A stretch of 64,000 bases of DNA, taken from assembly GCF_020564625.1 (NCBI RefSeq), contig NZ_JAJBZT010000004.1:124001-188000 (forward strand), in the 5' to 3' direction. This document shows, piece by piece, positions 47,220 to 57,864 of this stretch (positions are counted from its first letter, which is position 1; each line of letters opens with the position of its first letter). Under the pieces are notes generated by a model. That model saw only the letters and a list, made by a program, of their open reading frames with translations. It did not search any database and had not been told where the DNA came from. This DNA comes from Leeia speluncae. Lineage in GTDB: Bacteria > Pseudomonadota > Gammaproteobacteria > Burkholderiales > Leeiaceae. Both the position numbers and the translations under genes were made by a program.

Positions 47220-49646
47220 ATGCACTGGCTAAAAAAAGTTGGAATAGGTGTGGCAGGGGTGACGGGGGTTGCGGTGATTGGCGCCACTGGTTTCCTGATG
47301 ACGTTTAATCCGAATGATTACAAATCGCAAATCATTGATTGGGTAAAAACCAATAAGCAAAGAACATTAGCGATTAATGGTGAAATTAAGCTAACCGTCT
47401 ATCCTCAAATTGGATTTAAAGTTTCAGATGTTAGTTTGAGTGAGCATGCGAGTGCTGTTCAGTTTGCTAAGTTAGGTGAACTGCAACTTGGTGTGCAACT
47501 AATGCCCTTGCTTAGCAAAAAAGTGATTGTTGATAGTTTGGATGTTGATGGTTTGCAAGTGCGCGTTACCCGTGATGCAAAAGGGGTATTCAATTTTGCA
47601 GATTTACTAGAAAAGTCTACCGATGACACGTCTAGTAGCCAAAAGCTTGAAATGAAAGTGGCGCTGGTCTCTCTAAAAAATAGCCAAGCCGCTTGGCAAG
47701 ATGAGATGACGGATCGTGCGGCATTGGTTTCTAAGCTGAATGTGACCGCGACCGATATTGACCCGAGCAAAGGCGCAACGCTAAAGGCCGACGGATTGGT
47801 ATCAACAGGCCCGATTTCAAATCCCAAAGCGCAGGTTGATGGCAAGTTTGCGGTATCAACAGCGGTGGCCATGGATAGCAGTACAGGCCTGATTGAAGCG
47901 AAGCAATTGGTGGCTTCATTTGATGGTGCTGCGGCTGGGCAAAAAGGGTTAAAAGTAGCAACGGAAGGCAATGTAAGTCTTTTAAATGGTAATACGTCAA
48001 TTAAACCGTTGAAATTGACCCTCGACCAATCTACTGCTGGCCAACAGGTGAAAGCAACGGTGAATGCAGCAGCATTTGCCTTAACTGGTGGTGCAATTGA
48101 TTTGCAACAGTTGGCGCTGGATGCAAATCTATCGCAAGGTGGTAATAGCGTTGTTGCAAATGCGAAATTACCTACATTGGTGTTTAAAGATGGCAAACTG
48201 AATGCAAGTGATATTGCGTTAAATGCGAATCTATCCGGGAATGGCAATAAAGCAACGATCAAAGGCCAACTAGCCGCGATTGGCTTAGCTGGGCAGCAAT
48301 TAAATATTGGTAAGATGGCGTTGAATTTGCAGGGTAACTTTGCTGATAAGCAAGTACAGACACAAATCAATGGTCCGATTGCGGTTGGTTTAGATGCATT
48401 ACATGTGCAACTTCCCCAATTACAAACCTCCGGTCGAATTCAGCTAAAAGGGATGCCTGCAAGTAGCTGGCAATTAGCCGGTTCAATTGATGCCGCGATT
48501 AAAGCGCAAACCGTTAGTACGAAGTTAAACGGTAAGCTTGATGCGTCTAATCTTAACTTGCAAGCTGAAGTAAAACAGTTTGCGAGGCCTACCTTTAAAG
48601 CTAATTTAAGCTTAGACGCTTTGGATGTAGACCGTTACGTTACGAAGTCTGCTGCTTCTGTAAAAGCAGGTGCCGCCTCGACTGCCAGCGCGGATAACCA
48701 AGTACTGATTCCTGATCTACCCGTTTTTCATAACCTAACTGGTACAGCAGACGTCAAAATTGGCCGCTTGCAACGTGCGCCATGGGTCGTGAATGACGTG
48801 TCCGTTCACTTTGAGGCGGTGCCAGGATTGTGGAAGGTGGCTCCGTTTTCTGCCAAAGTTTTCCAAGGGCAAGTAAAAGCAGGGGTGAGCGCTAATTGGG
48901 GGACTACGCCATCTTTTACGGTCAGCCCTGAAGTGAGTGGATTGGCTTTGGGGGAACTGCTAAAGACGCTATCTGGGGATGATAAAATCTCTGGTAAAGC
49001 GAATGCGAGCGGACAAGTTTCATTTTCTGGTAAAACCTTGGCAGGGATTAAACAGTCTTTAAATGGTAATTTGAAAGTCAAAGTGGCGGATGGTGCGATC
49101 AAAGGCATTAGCATGATTGATACTGTTCAGAAGGCACAAAGTTCGATTAATTCATTGAGAGAAAAGGCTAAGACTGGTGCGAGCGCTACAGCTAAAACTG
49201 AGTTCTCTGATTTAAGCGCATCTTTTCAGTTAACTAATGGTGTTGCGAAGAACAGCGATTTGTCGATGATTGCTCCGCTGTTGAAAGCATCTGGGAGTGG
49301 TCAGTTTAATATCCCTGCGAGCACCATTGATTACAATGCCTTAGGTGGTGTGGAGTATAAGAAAGATGCGGGGGCATTGGGTGGTGTTAATGTCCCTGTG
49401 CATATCGGCGGCACTTTTACCCAGCCAACATTTACCGTTGATTATGCTTCAGTCGCTAAGCAAATTTTGCAGAATAAATTGAATGTTGATACAAAGGCGA
49501 TTGAGGATAAAGCGAAAGCAGATTTAGCTGCACAGCAAGAGAAACTAAAACAAAGTGCCGATGCACAAAAAGCTAAATTGAATGATCAGGTAAAAGGTGA
49601 GCAAGACAAACTGAAAGATAAGCTGAAAGGCTTGTTGGGTAAATGA
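47220..49646 (+). CDS. AsmA family protein
   Basis: An 808-residue protein. An N-terminal membrane helix (VGIGVAGVTGVAVIGATGFLM) precedes the AsmA start FNPNDYKSQIIDWVKTNKQRTLAINGEIKLTVYPQIG, followed by long beta-rich repeats. The C-terminal AsmA_2 region has SGQVSFSGKTLAGIKQSLNGNLKVKVADGAIKGI and FSDLSASFQLTNGVAKNSDL, then a Lys/Gln/Asp-rich helical tail (~60 residues). AsmA-like proteins are thought to form bridges for phospholipid transport to the outer membrane. Start: ATG 47220 has GGAG eight bases upstream; GTG 47214 is too close to it. Confidence 0.92.
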   Translation: MHWLKKVGIGVAGVTGVAVIGATGFLMTFNPNDYKSQIIDWVKTNKQRTLAINGEIKLTVYPQIGFKVSDVSLSEHASAVQFAKLGELQLGVQLMPLLSKKVIVDSLDVDGLQVRVTRDAKGVFNFADLLEKSTDDTSSSQKLEMKVALVSLKNSQAAWQDEMTDRAALVSKLNVTATDIDPSKGATLKADGLVSTGPISNPKAQVDGKFAVSTAVAMDSSTGLIEAKQLVASFDGAAAGQKGLKVATEGNVSLLNGNTSIKPLKLTLDQSTAGQQVKATVNAAAFALTGGAIDLQQLALDANLSQGGNSVVANAKLPTLVFKDGKLNASDIALNANLSGNGNKATIKGQLAAIGLAGQQLNIGKMALNLQGNFADKQVQTQINGPIAVGLDALHVQLPQLQTSGRIQLKGMPASSWQLAGSIDAAIKAQTVSTKLNGKLDASNLNLQAEVKQFARPTFKANLSLDALDVDRYVTKSAASVKAGAASTASADNQVLIPDLPVFHNLTGTADVKIGRLQRAPWVVNDVSVHFEAVPGLWKVAPFSAKVFQGQVKAGVSANWGTTPSFTVSPEVSGLALGELLKTLSGDDKISGKANASGQVSFSGKTLAGIKQSLNGNLKVKVADGAIKGISMIDTVQKAQSSINSLREKAKTGASATAKTEFSDLSASFQLTNGVAKNSDLSMIAPLLKASGSGQFNIPASTIDYNALGGVEYKKDAGALGGVNVPVHIGGTFTQPTFTVDYASVAKQILQNKLNVDTKAIEDKAKADLAAQQEKLKQSADAQKAKLNDQVKGEQDKLKDKLKGLLGK

Positions 49647-49667
49647 TCTGATTGGTTTCTCCTCTTA

Positions 49668-49705
49668 CAAAATAAAAAGACCGCTAGCGCGGTCTTTTTA
49701 TTTTG
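49668..49705. terminator. Bidirectional terminator between the AsmA and MarR genes
   Basis: CAAAATAAAAAGACCGC with its reverse complement (17-bp stem, loop TAGC). T-rich tracts on both strands serve the converging genes. Confidence 0.93.
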
Positions 49706-49716
49706 GCATCGCTGAA

Positions 49717-50250
49717 TTAGTCTTCAGTTGAGGCAGATTCTTTTACATGCAGGGCTTGATCATGGGCTGCAAGTCTTAGCTTACCCATCAGCACTTGCAG
49801 TGTTTGACGTTCCGCTTCACTTAGCACTGCAAAAATGCTGGCAATACGCGCGTAATGCGGTGGCAACAAGGTATCCATCAGCTGCTTGCCAGATTCAGTC
49901 AGATTGATAATCGCGCTACGACGATCAGTTGGAATGTCGATACGCTCGACTAAGCCATCCCGTGCTAGGCGATCTACAATGCCCGTCATTGTTGGAGGAG
50001 ACACCGCTACGCCTTGTGCCAATCGTGATGGGGTTAAACCATCAGGATGGCGCATTAGCAGCAACAAGACGAAAAACTTGGTCTGGGAGACGCCGTACTC
50101 AGACAAAAACTCATCGAAAGCAGTCAGTTCATCACTGGCAGTTCTCAGCATGGTTAACCAGCTTTCTAATGCGCTGATATCCAAGTCTGGATAACTGCTT
50201 GCAAAACGAAGCATAGTGTCATGGCTTGGTAGTTCTCTTAGGTCAAACAT
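49717..50250 (-). CDS. MarR family transcriptional regulator
   Basis: A 177-residue winged-helix protein. The recognition region is DGLTPSRLAQGVAVSPPTMTGIVDRLARDGLVER, followed by the wing IPTDRRSAIINLTESG and C-terminal dimerisation helices. MarR proteins respond to small phenolic or oxidative signals and usually repress neighbouring genes. Here the neighbours are the convergent AsmA gene and the LysR gene 96 bp upstream, so no clear target is visible. Confidence 0.93.
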   Translation of the reverse strand: MFDLRELPSHDTMLRFASSYPDLDISALESWLTMLRTASDELTAFDEFLSEYGVSQTKFFVLLLLMRHPDGLTPSRLAQGVAVSPPTMTGIVDRLARDGLVERIDIPTDRRSAIINLTESGKQLMDTLLPPHYARIASIFAVLSEAERQTLQVLMGKLRLAAHDQALHVKESASTED

Positions 50251-50346
50251 GTCGTGTCTTTTCTTGTTGTGAATATAAGTTGAATTTGTCGCAGAAGTAG
50301 TTGAATGTCAATATCTTTTGTACACTAATTTGTTTCCCTTGCAAAA

Positions 50347-51243
50347 TTAAAAGGCATGCGAGGAGAGTTGTTCGCTTAGAAAGCTAATCCACGCACTGAT
50401 TTTTGCGGGCGTGTATTTTTTTGCTGGATAGATGGCATAAATATCTGCATCGGATTGTTCCCATTCCGGCAAGATATGAACAAGCTGATTACTTCTTAGC
50501 ATCGGGGCGATGTGCCAATGTGAGCGTAGCACAATGCCCATTCCTTGGGTCGCCCATGCAACGGCTGTCTCTCCGTCATTTGTCGATGTATTTCCGTGTA
50601 TTTTGATATGAACAGTTTGATCTGCGTGGCTTAGTTTCCAGACGCCAAAGGTCTCATCTCTTTCTCGAATATCAATACATTGATGCTTTAGCAGCATCTG
50701 TGGTGTTTTCGGGGTGCCAAATTGTTTCAGATACGAGGGGGATGCACAAAGTAAACGGCGGTTGGCTGCAAGTTTTTTTGCAACGACACGACCATCCGTA
50801 ATTTGGCCAAACCGGATCGCTACATCTACTTCATTGTCTGTGAGTCGAATCGGTTTGTCTGTTAGGGTGAGTTGCACTTCTACTTCTGGGTATGCCGCTA
50901 AAAATTTGGGAATCAGTGGTGCGATGACAGTTCTGCCAAACCCAAAGCCAACTAATATCCTGAGTAACCCTCTTGGGTACTCTTGATGTTGAGAAATGGT
51001 TTCTTCTAACGAGGTTACCTCGGCCAGTATTCTTCTTCCTTCCTCTAGGTAAATCCACCCTTCTGCAGTGGGCACCATTCTTCGGGTCGTTCTTTCGAGT
51101 AAGCGTATGCCCAACCGCTGCTCCAAGAGCGATAAGCGCTTGCTGATCGCCGCTGTCGTGACGCCAAGCTGTTGAGCGGTACGTGTCAGGCTTCCTGCCC
51201 GAATTAACTGATCAAAAAAGCTTAAGTCTGATAAGTGATTCAT
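50347..51243 (-). CDS. LysR family transcriptional regulator
   Basis: A 298-residue LysR regulator. The HTH is at residues ~18-37 (LTRTAQQLGVTTAAISKRLS) with the downstream helix LLEQRLGIRLLERTTRRMVPTAEG, then a LysR substrate-binding domain (DVAIRFGQITDGRVVAKKL, HQCIDIRERDETFGVWKL). It belongs to the common group whose HTH domain ends LLERTTRR. It is divergent from a TSUP transporter gene, 115 bp apart, which is its most likely target by position. Confidence 0.94.
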   Translation of the reverse strand: MNHLSDLSFFDQLIRAGSLTRTAQQLGVTTAAISKRLSLLEQRLGIRLLERTTRRMVPTAEGWIYLEEGRRILAEVTSLEETISQHQEYPRGLLRILVGFGFGRTVIAPLIPKFLAAYPEVEVQLTLTDKPIRLTDNEVDVAIRFGQITDGRVVAKKLAANRRLLCASPSYLKQFGTPKTPQMLLKHQCIDIRERDETFGVWKLSHADQTVHIKIHGNTSTNDGETAVAWATQGMGIVLRSHWHIAPMLRSNQLVHILPEWEQSDADIYAIYPAKKYTPAKISAWISFLSEQLSSHAF

Positions 51244-51358
51244 GAGGAGAATATATTGATTTGTTAACTGTAATTTAATAATAAATTAATTTATTCAACG
51301 ATTGTTAACCATTTTGCTTGGCACAATCACTTCATTACTTGCTGGTACAGAGTGCATC

Positions 51359-52099
51359 ATGGATTGGGTGATAGTTGAATATTTCTTACTTGGGATTGTC
51401 TTGGGTGGGGTTGGGGGTGTCTTTGGTATTGGCGGGGGATTGTTGGCGATTCCCGCCTTAGTGTGGCTGGGTATGCCACAGGCAATGGCACAAGGAACTG
51501 CCTTGGTAATGATTGCGCCAAATGTATTGCTTGGTTTTATTCGGTACAAGCAGCGTAACCCCATTGAACTGGAAACGGGCGCTGTATTGGGCTGCTGTGC
51601 CTTGGTGACGAGTTATTGTGCCGCTAGGTTAGTGATTGGTTTACCGAGTGCAACGTTGCAGGGGATATTTGCAGTTTTTTTGGTGGTGCTAGCTTTTCTT
51701 GTGTTTAACAGTGGACGAGGGTTGAGCGCAGAGAGTCAATCGGTCGTCTTGCCGCCAGTTTGGCTGCCGGCCTTGGGTGTGGTTAGTGGGATTTGCGCTG
51801 GCGTATTTACGGTGGGTGGCGGTTTGGTTGTGGTGCCTGCGTTAATTCGCTGGTTTGGGGTGAAGAAACAAACGATTGCCCAAGGATTGGGCCTTGCTAC
51901 TGTAGTACCAGGTTCGTTTGCTTCGTTATATGCCTATAGTGCCGCTGGAAAAGTGGATTGGCACATTGGGGTTCCGCTCGCTTGCGGCGGCATATTGAGT
52001 GTCTCTTATGGTGTTGCGCTTGCGCATGCATTGCCAGAGCGATTGCTCCGGCTAGCATTTTGCGGCTTACTTTGTACTACTGCCGTGATGTTGTGGTAA
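51359..52099 (+). CDS. TSUP (TauE/SafE) family membrane transporter
   Basis: A 246-residue membrane protein with about eight helices and the two family repeats, each with a Gly-rich motif: GGVGGVFGIGGGLLAIPALVWLG and VSGICAGVFTVGGGLVVVPALIRWFG. TSUP proteins export sulfite, sulfoacetate and related anions. The frame is open from a TTG at 51302; ATG 51359 gives a normal N-terminus that begins just before helix 1. It is divergent from the LysR gene and converges with hutG, 5 bp apart. Confidence 0.9.
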   Translation: MDWVIVEYFLLGIVLGGVGGVFGIGGGLLAIPALVWLGMPQAMAQGTALVMIAPNVLLGFIRYKQRNPIELETGAVLGCCALVTSYCAARLVIGLPSATLQGIFAVFLVVLAFLVFNSGRGLSAESQSVVLPPVWLPALGVVSGICAGVFTVGGGLVVVPALIRWFGVKKQTIAQGLGLATVVPGSFASLYAYSAAGKVDWHIGVPLACGGILSVSYGVALAHALPERLLRLAFCGLLCTTAVMLW

Positions 52100-52104
52100 G
52101 TCTA

Positions 52105-52902
52105 TTACTTGGGTAGTAAGGATAGGCATTGGTTTAACAAGGCTTTAAGTACTACTTGCGTCGGCTCCGCTTTCGTTGATGTGTAAGAGTAAGGTCGCAC
52201 TTCTTCCATGTAAGTTGCTTGGGAAAGCTCTAATTGGATGCTATGGATGTTTTCCGCCGGATTACCGTAGGCTCGAGTGATATATCCCCCTTTGAATCGA
52301 CCATTTAGAACGCCTGTGTATGTGTCCTGTTGCTGAACGATGGAGAGCATGGATTCTCCCCAGCCTGCTGCACAAGTCTGGCCATTGAGGGTGCCAAAAT
52401 TAAAGTCTGGTAATTTTCCCTCAAAAAAACGTGGCACTGTCGATAAAATAGAATGTGCTTCCCACAAGCAAACACCGCCATGTGCTAATTTTAACCTTGC
52501 GATTTCCGCTTGCAGTGCGTCATGGTAGGGGTGCCAATAGGTGTCGACTCGTCGTTGTATCTCTTCTTCGCTAGGTGTTTTTCCTTCTGCGTAGAGTGCC
52601 TTTTTATGGAAGGTATCTATAGGACATAGCGACGTGGTGTCTTGCCCGGGATAAAGATTTGCATTATCCGAAGGGCGGTTAAGATCGATCACATAGCGAG
52701 AGTAAGTGGGTATCAGTACCGATGCGCCCATGGCAATGGCAAAGTCGTAAAGACGGGGTAGGTGCCAGTCGGTATCGTCTAGGTGAGTGGCGACTGGTTC
52801 CATTTGCGCAAGTATGTCGGTAGGGATTTCCGTGCCCACATGCGGCATGGAAATCAACAAAGGGATGGTGCCTTGGTGTAAGGAATAAACGGGCGTGCTC
52901 AT
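52105..52902 (-). CDS. hutG: N-formylglutamate deformylase
   Basis: A 265-residue N-formylglutamate amidohydrolase: LLISMPHVGTEIPTDILAQM (zinc-binding His), THLDDTDWHLPRLYDFA, YVIDLNRPSDNANLYPGQ, LWEAHSILS and the C-terminal LELSQATYM. It releases formate and glutamate, the last step of the HutF-HutG route of histidine breakdown. It is the last gene of the hut operon, 12 bp after hutF. Confidence 0.96.
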   Translation of the reverse strand: MSTPVYSLHQGTIPLLISMPHVGTEIPTDILAQMEPVATHLDDTDWHLPRLYDFAIAMGASVLIPTYSRYVIDLNRPSDNANLYPGQDTTSLCPIDTFHKKALYAEGKTPSEEEIQRRVDTYWHPYHDALQAEIARLKLAHGGVCLWEAHSILSTVPRFFEGKLPDFNFGTLNGQTCAAGWGESMLSIVQQQDTYTGVLNGRFKGGYITRAYGNPAENIHSIQLELSQATYMEEVRPYSYTSTKAEPTQVVLKALLNQCLSLLPK

Positions 52903-52914
52903 CTGATTTCCTTT

Positions 52915-54300
52915 TTATGCCTCTAGCAGCGTTTTTAGTGCCGCTTTGTAAGTGTCACTCGTCGCTGTTTCTGAAGCGTGTTGCTGATCTTTAATCACAA
53001 AACGGCCGCCCACCATGACATCTTTTATTGGTGTCGTGTTGTGCTGACAGAAAATAAGCCCCGCTAGTAATTGTGACGCTGGTTTGTGCGCCAAATTCAC
53101 ATGCGATGCGTCGAGTACTAACAAGTCTGCGCGATGACCTACTTGTAGTCCGTTCACCTTGCGCCCTGTCGCTTGCGCGCCGCCACCTAAGGCGGATTGG
53201 AATAAGTGTTCTGCGAGATTTGGATGTGCAGATGTCGCTAACGCATTACGACGACGATCTCTTAAGCGTTGGCTATATTCGAACAGGCGTAACTCATCCA
53301 CCATGCTGACGCTAATGTGGCTGTCTGATCCAATCCCCCATCGCCCATTCATCTGGAGATAGTTCACGCCATCGTAAATGCCATCACCAAGGTTTGCTTC
53401 CGTGGTTGCACAAATGCCTGCCACGGCATTGCTTTGGGCTAAGGCGGTAGTTTCAGCGGGGGTGAGATGCGTTGCATGAACTAAACACCAGCGCTCATCC
53501 ACAGGCAGATGGTCGAGCAACCATTCAACTGGGCGTTGGCCGGTGAGCGCGACACAGTCATCGACTTCTTTGGTTTGTTCGGCAATATGAATATGGATGG
53601 GTGCGGTAGGTAATTGCTGGTGCAGATTTGCTTGCATATAAGCGAGTGCTTTAGGACCAACCGCACGTAGCGAGTGTGGGGCAACACCATAATTGAGCCC
53701 CGCATGAATCGGGTGTTGTTGTTGTAAGGCGGTAAGTAAATTCAAGATCCAGTCTGGATCATTGATAAAGCGAGCTTGCTCAGTCAGTGGTGCTTTTTCA
53801 CCAAACCCACTATGTTGGTACAGTACGGGTAATAGGGTTAATCCAATTCCTACTTCCGTTGCCGCTTTAACGAGCCTTGCAGATAGTTCCGCTGGGTTTG
53901 CATATGGCTTGCCACCAACATCATGATGTACATAATGAAACTCACAGACGGATGTGTACCCTGCTTTTAGCATCTCGGTATATAGCTGCTTTGCGATGGC
54001 TTCAAACGTATCCGGATCAATCTTTTGCGCAAATTGGTACATCAGCTTGCGCCAACTCCAAAAGCTATCTTGTGGATCACCTAAGTACTCTGTTAACCCT
54101 GCCATGGCACGCTGGAAGGCATGCGAATGTAGGTTGGGCATGCCAGGGATAACGGCTCCCTCTGCAACCGCTACATTGGCGGGTTTAGTCGAATGGATGG
54201 TTGTATTGGTTAAGACACCTTGTGAATCCCATTCCAAAAGTACATTACTTGCCCAGCCAGAGGGTAGGAGCGCTGTTTCTGCAAATAGAGCGTGCTTCAT
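52915..54300 (-). CDS. hutF: Formimidoylglutamate deiminase
   Basis: A 461-residue amidohydrolase: [20 protein letters not shown] (metal-binding HxH), [42 protein letters not shown] and [23 protein letters not shown]. It converts formiminoglutamate to formylglutamate and ammonia. The frame is open from 54363, but ATG 54300 gives the family N-terminus and overlaps the hutI stop by four bases (ATGA). Together with hutG it shows that this organism uses the five-enzyme hut route, not direct HutG formiminoglutamase. Confidence 0.96.
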   Translation of the reverse strand: MKHALFAETALLPSGWASNVLLEWDSQGVLTNTTIHSTKPANVAVAEGAVIPGMPNLHSHAFQRAMAGLTEYLGDPQDSFWSWRKLMYQFAQKIDPDTFEAIAKQLYTEMLKAGYTSVCEFHYVHHDVGGKPYANPAELSARLVKAATEVGIGLTLLPVLYQHSGFGEKAPLTEQARFINDPDWILNLLTALQQQHPIHAGLNYGVAPHSLRAVGPKALAYMQANLHQQLPTAPIHIHIAEQTKEVDDCVALTGQRPVEWLLDHLPVDERWCLVHATHLTPAETTALAQSNAVAGICATTEANLGDGIYDGVNYLQMNGRWGIGSDSHISVSMVDELRLFEYSQRLRDRRRNALATSAHPNLAEHLFQSALGGGAQATGRKVNGLQVGHRADLLVLDASHVNLAHKPASQLLAGLIFCQHNTTPIKDVMVGGRFVIKDQQHASETATSDTYKAALKTLLEA

Positions 54301-55526
54301 GCCTGATTCTCTTGATTGTTTTGCTGGTGCAGTGTTTTGCCTGCTTTGACGACGCGTTGGCACAGCGGTCTACCAAACCAATAGGCTAGTTCAGCGAGTG
54401 TTTCTACCTGCCAAACCGCAAAGTCGGCGTCGCGGCCAATGGCTAGCGTGCCATGTCGTTCCGATTGTCCTAGTGCGAGCGCCGCGTTGGATGTTACGCC
54501 GGCTAACACTTCTGGTACTGTCATTCTAAATAACGTACAAGCCATGTTTAGAGTGAGTGGTAATGAGGTGACAGGGGATGTACCTGGGTTGCTATCAGTG
54601 GATAACGCGATGGGGACTTGATGTTTTCGCAAATCATCCAGTGGTGGTAGTTTGGTTTCCCGGATGAAGTAGTACGCGCCAGGCAACAATACGGCTACCG
54701 TCCCTGCTGCTTTCATTTGGATAATGGCTTCTTCATCTAGATATTCTAGATGGTCGGCTGATAACCCTTTGTATTTTGCAGTTAGCGCCGCTCCCCCCAT
54801 ATTGGATAGCTGCTCTGCATGCATTTTTACAGGTAGGTGAAGTGCGGTTGCTACTTTAAACAATTGTTCACTATGTGCGAGCGTGAAGCCGATTTTTTCG
54901 CAGAAAATATCCACGGCATCAATCAAGCCTTCGCTGTGTAGCGTCGGCAGCATTTCGTTGCAGACTAGATCGATGTAGTCGTCTGCTTGTCCTGCGTATT
55001 CGGGTGGTAATGCGTGCGCACCCAAAAAGGTGGTGTAGACGTTAATACCAAAGTACTCGCCTAATTGTTTTGCTACGCGCAGCATTTTCCGTTCGGTGGC
55101 GAGATCTAGACCGTAGCCAGACTTTATTTCTACCGTCGTGACACCTTCTTGAATGAGCGCTTGTAATCTTGGTGCGGACGCGGCAAATAGGGTCTCTTCG
55201 CTTAATGCACGAGTCGCATTGACGGTAGAGACAATGCCTCCACCACGTTTGGCGATTTCTTCATAGCTGACGCCTGCTAATCGCATTGCAAACTCATCTG
55301 CCCGATTCCCCCCATAGACAAGGTGGGTGTGGCAGTCGATAAAGCCTGGCGTCACCCAGTTTCCGTTTAAGTCGATATGCTCCCACGCTGCATAAGCAGT
55401 TGGACATGCTGACTTGGGTCCAAGCCAGACGATTTTGCCATTTTCTACAACGAGGGCTGCATCGCGAATGTAGTCATCCGGATGGGCGTTAGGGCTTAAT
55501 GTCATGTTGTGCCAGACAGCATTCAT
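54297..55526 (-). CDS. hutI: Imidazolonepropionase
   Basis: A 409-residue amidohydrolase: [71 protein letters not shown] and [18 protein letters not shown]. It opens the imidazolone ring to give formiminoglutamate. It lies 19 bp after hutD and overlaps hutF by four bases. All metal ligands appear present. Confidence 0.97.
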   Translation of the reverse strand: MNAVWHNMTLSPNAHPDDYIRDAALVVENGKIVWLGPKSACPTAYAAWEHIDLNGNWVTPGFIDCHTHLVYGGNRADEFAMRLAGVSYEEIAKRGGGIVSTVNATRALSEETLFAASAPRLQALIQEGVTTVEIKSGYGLDLATERKMLRVAKQLGEYFGINVYTTFLGAHALPPEYAGQADDYIDLVCNEMLPTLHSEGLIDAVDIFCEKIGFTLAHSEQLFKVATALHLPVKMHAEQLSNMGGAALTAKYKGLSADHLEYLDEEAIIQMKAAGTVAVLLPGAYYFIRETKLPPLDDLRKHQVPIALSTDSNPGTSPVTSLPLTLNMACTLFRMTVPEVLAGVTSNAALALGQSERHGTLAIGRDADFAVWQVETLAELAYWFGRPLCQRVVKAGKTLHQQNNQENQA

Positions 55527-55545
55527 GGGGACATTTTCCTTGGAG

Positions 55546-56133
55546 CTATTTTGAGGTGATCTGTGCGTGAATGAGCAATCCAGATTCTGCTTTCTGAATG
55601 GAGATTGCTTGTGGTTTCTCTGTGTTAAGAATGAGGCTGTCGCCAGCTGCTAGCCGTTTTGTCTCTGTTGTCGAGAGTTGGATGTCGATAGCAGAACTGA
55701 CGGCATGCAAGACGTGTGTTCCCGCCGCAAGTGCCATGCTTTGAGACGTTGTGATGATCTCAACATGTCCATTGGCTTGGTCTCGCCGCCACATCAGGTT
55801 AAAGTCATGCGTTGTACCATGATGTAGGGTAGATACAATTTCTGCCTCACCTGCAAAACACAGTAACTCACCGGGTTGTTGAAGTAGGGTGGAATCACCA
55901 TGGGTATCCGCTAATTCCATTCCATGGCCATCAATTAGCACCAGAATACGATCAATACCCGCAAAGCGAGAAAATGGCCCAGATTGGGCCACCTCGGCAA
56001 GACTAATACGCCAGATAAATGCATCTAACCCGGCACCGACTGGCCACACAGCGACTTCCCTTGTTACTCCGCCACCATTTTTCCATGGCATTGGTGTTAG
56101 GTCAGTCGCTTTGATCTGTGTGGAGTGCATCAT
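55546..56133 (-). CDS. hutD: HutD family protein
   Basis: A 195-residue cupin-like protein of the HutD/Ves family: [43 protein letters not shown] and the Phe/His-rich end of the barrel. HutD is encoded in many hut operons and is thought to bind a pathway intermediate and tune flux; it is not one of the five enzymes. Its ATG overlaps the hutU stop by one base (TAATG). Confidence 0.92.
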   Translation of the reverse strand: MMHSTQIKATDLTPMPWKNGGGVTREVAVWPVGAGLDAFIWRISLAEVAQSGPFSRFAGIDRILVLIDGHGMELADTHGDSTLLQQPGELLCFAGEAEIVSTLHHGTTHDFNLMWRRDQANGHVEIITTSQSMALAAGTHVLHAVSSAIDIQLSTTETKRLAAGDSLILNTEKPQAISIQKAESGLLIHAQITSK

Positions 56134-57806
56134 TATTTACCAAGCATCGGCAAGTTTAAGCCTGCTTCTCGCGCAGTTTGTTGGGCGAGTTCATAACCAG
56201 CGTCCGCATGACGCATTACACCGGTAGCAGGGTCGTTAAACAGTACGCGGCCCAAGCGCTTGTGTGCTTCGTCGGTACCGTCGGCGACGATAACCACGCC
56301 AGAGTGCTGGCTAAAGCCCATGCCTACGCCGCCGCCGTGGTGCAGAGATACCCAACTTGCGCCACCAGCCGTGTTCAACATCGCATTCAATAGTGGCCAA
56401 TCTGATACTGCATCAGAACCATCTTTCATCGCTTCGGTTTCACGGTTCGGGCTTGAAACAGAGCCTGTATCTAGGTGATCACGTCCAATCACGACTGGTG
56501 CTTTTAGCTCGCCATTTTTTACCATCTCGTTAAAGGCTTGGCCTAAACGATAGCGATCTTTTACCCCCACCCAGCAAATACGTGCTGGCAAACCTTGGAA
56601 GGCAATGCGCTCGCGCGCCATATCCAACCAGTTGTGTAGATGAGGATCATCAGGGATCAACTCTTTTACTTTCTGATCGGTTTTGTAGATGTCTTCAGGG
56701 TCGCCGCTTAATGCCACCCAGCGGAATGGTCCTTTGCCTTCGCAAAATAGTGGGCGAATGTAAGCAGGGACAAAGCCTGGGAAGTTAAAGGCATTTTCTA
56801 CGCCCATTTCAAGCGCCATTTGGCGGATGTTGTTGCCGTAATCTAGTGTTGCAGCGCCGCGATCTTGCAGTGCTAGCATCGCTTTTACTTGTACGGCCAT
56901 TGATTGTTTAGCCGGTAGAACAATCGATTGAGGGTCATTCTGACGAGCCGCTTTCCAATCTTCCATGCTCCAACCTTGTGGCAAGTAGCCATTGATTGGA
57001 TCATGTGCAGAGGTTTGGTCTGTCACGCAGTCTGGTGTAATGCCGCGGTTGACTAGCTCGGTAAATACGTCTGCTGCATTACCTAATAAACCAACGGAGA
57101 CTGGTTTCCCTGTTTGCTTGGCTTCTTCTACGATTGCCAGTGCTTCGTCTAGTGTGGTGGCCTTGCGGTCAACATAACGTGTTTTGATGCGGAAATCGAT
57201 GCGGGTTTCATCGCACTCTACTGCGATCATCGAGAAGCCTGCCATGGTCGCAGCCAATGGTTGCGCGCCACCCATGCCCCCTAAGCCACCAGTCAGAATC
57301 CAGCGGCCGGCTGGCTTGCCGTCAAAATGCTGGTTGGCGACAGAGTAGAAAGTCTCGTAAGTCCCTTGCACAATGCCTTGGCTACCAATATAGATCCAGC
57401 TACCTGCGGTCATCTGGCCATACATCATCAGGCCTTTTCTGTCTAACTCATGGAAGTGATCCCAATTTGCCCAGTGTGGTACCAGGTTCGAGTTTGCCAA
57501 TAAAACACGTGGTGCATTTTCGTGGGTTTTAAACACGCCTACTGGTTTTCCCGATTGGATTAGTAGCGTTTCATCGTCGTTCAGTTCTTTCAGCGAGGCC
57601 AGAATCTGATCGAAACATTGCCAGTTACGTGCTGCACGGCCAATGCCGCCATACACAACGAGTGATTGTGGATGCTCAGCTACTTCAGGGTCCAAGTTGT
57701 TTTGGATCATGCGATAGGCGGCTTCTGTTAGCCAGCTTTTGCAGGTTTTCTCTGCACCGCGTGGGGCGCGGATGACTCTAGAAGCATCAAAACGTGGGTC
57801 TGACAT
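56133..57806 (-). CDS. hutU: Urocanate hydratase
   Basis: A 557-residue urocanase: [70 protein letters not shown] (NAD-binding) and the signature [23 protein letters not shown]. It hydrates urocanate to imidazolonepropionate using tightly bound NAD. The frame opens at 57818; ATG 57806 is chosen for its GGAGAG ribosome site. The 58-bp gap to hutC holds a GCAGATAG / CTATCTGC hairpin without a T-run. Confidence 0.98.
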   Translation of the reverse strand: MSDPRFDASRVIRAPRGAEKTCKSWLTEAAYRMIQNNLDPEVAEHPQSLVVYGGIGRAARNWQCFDQILASLKELNDDETLLIQSGKPVGVFKTHENAPRVLLANSNLVPHWANWDHFHELDRKGLMMYGQMTAGSWIYIGSQGIVQGTYETFYSVANQHFDGKPAGRWILTGGLGGMGGAQPLAATMAGFSMIAVECDETRIDFRIKTRYVDRKATTLDEALAIVEEAKQTGKPVSVGLLGNAADVFTELVNRGITPDCVTDQTSAHDPINGYLPQGWSMEDWKAARQNDPQSIVLPAKQSMAVQVKAMLALQDRGAATLDYGNNIRQMALEMGVENAFNFPGFVPAYIRPLFCEGKGPFRWVALSGDPEDIYKTDQKVKELIPDDPHLHNWLDMARERIAFQGLPARICWVGVKDRYRLGQAFNEMVKNGELKAPVVIGRDHLDTGSVSSPNRETEAMKDGSDAVSDWPLLNAMLNTAGGASWVSLHHGGGVGMGFSQHSGVVIVADGTDEAHKRLGRVLFNDPATGVMRHADAGYELAQQTAREAGLNLPMLGK

Positions 57807-57864
57807 GTTTCTCTCCAATTTCTCGCAGATAGGCTCAGTTGGCTATCTGCCTCGCTGCTAATAT

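Noticed and set aside
47459-48370. 303-codon minus-strand open frame
   Set aside because: It is the antisense of the AsmA gene. Its Ser/Thr/Pro/Ala-rich composition is typical of a shadow frame.
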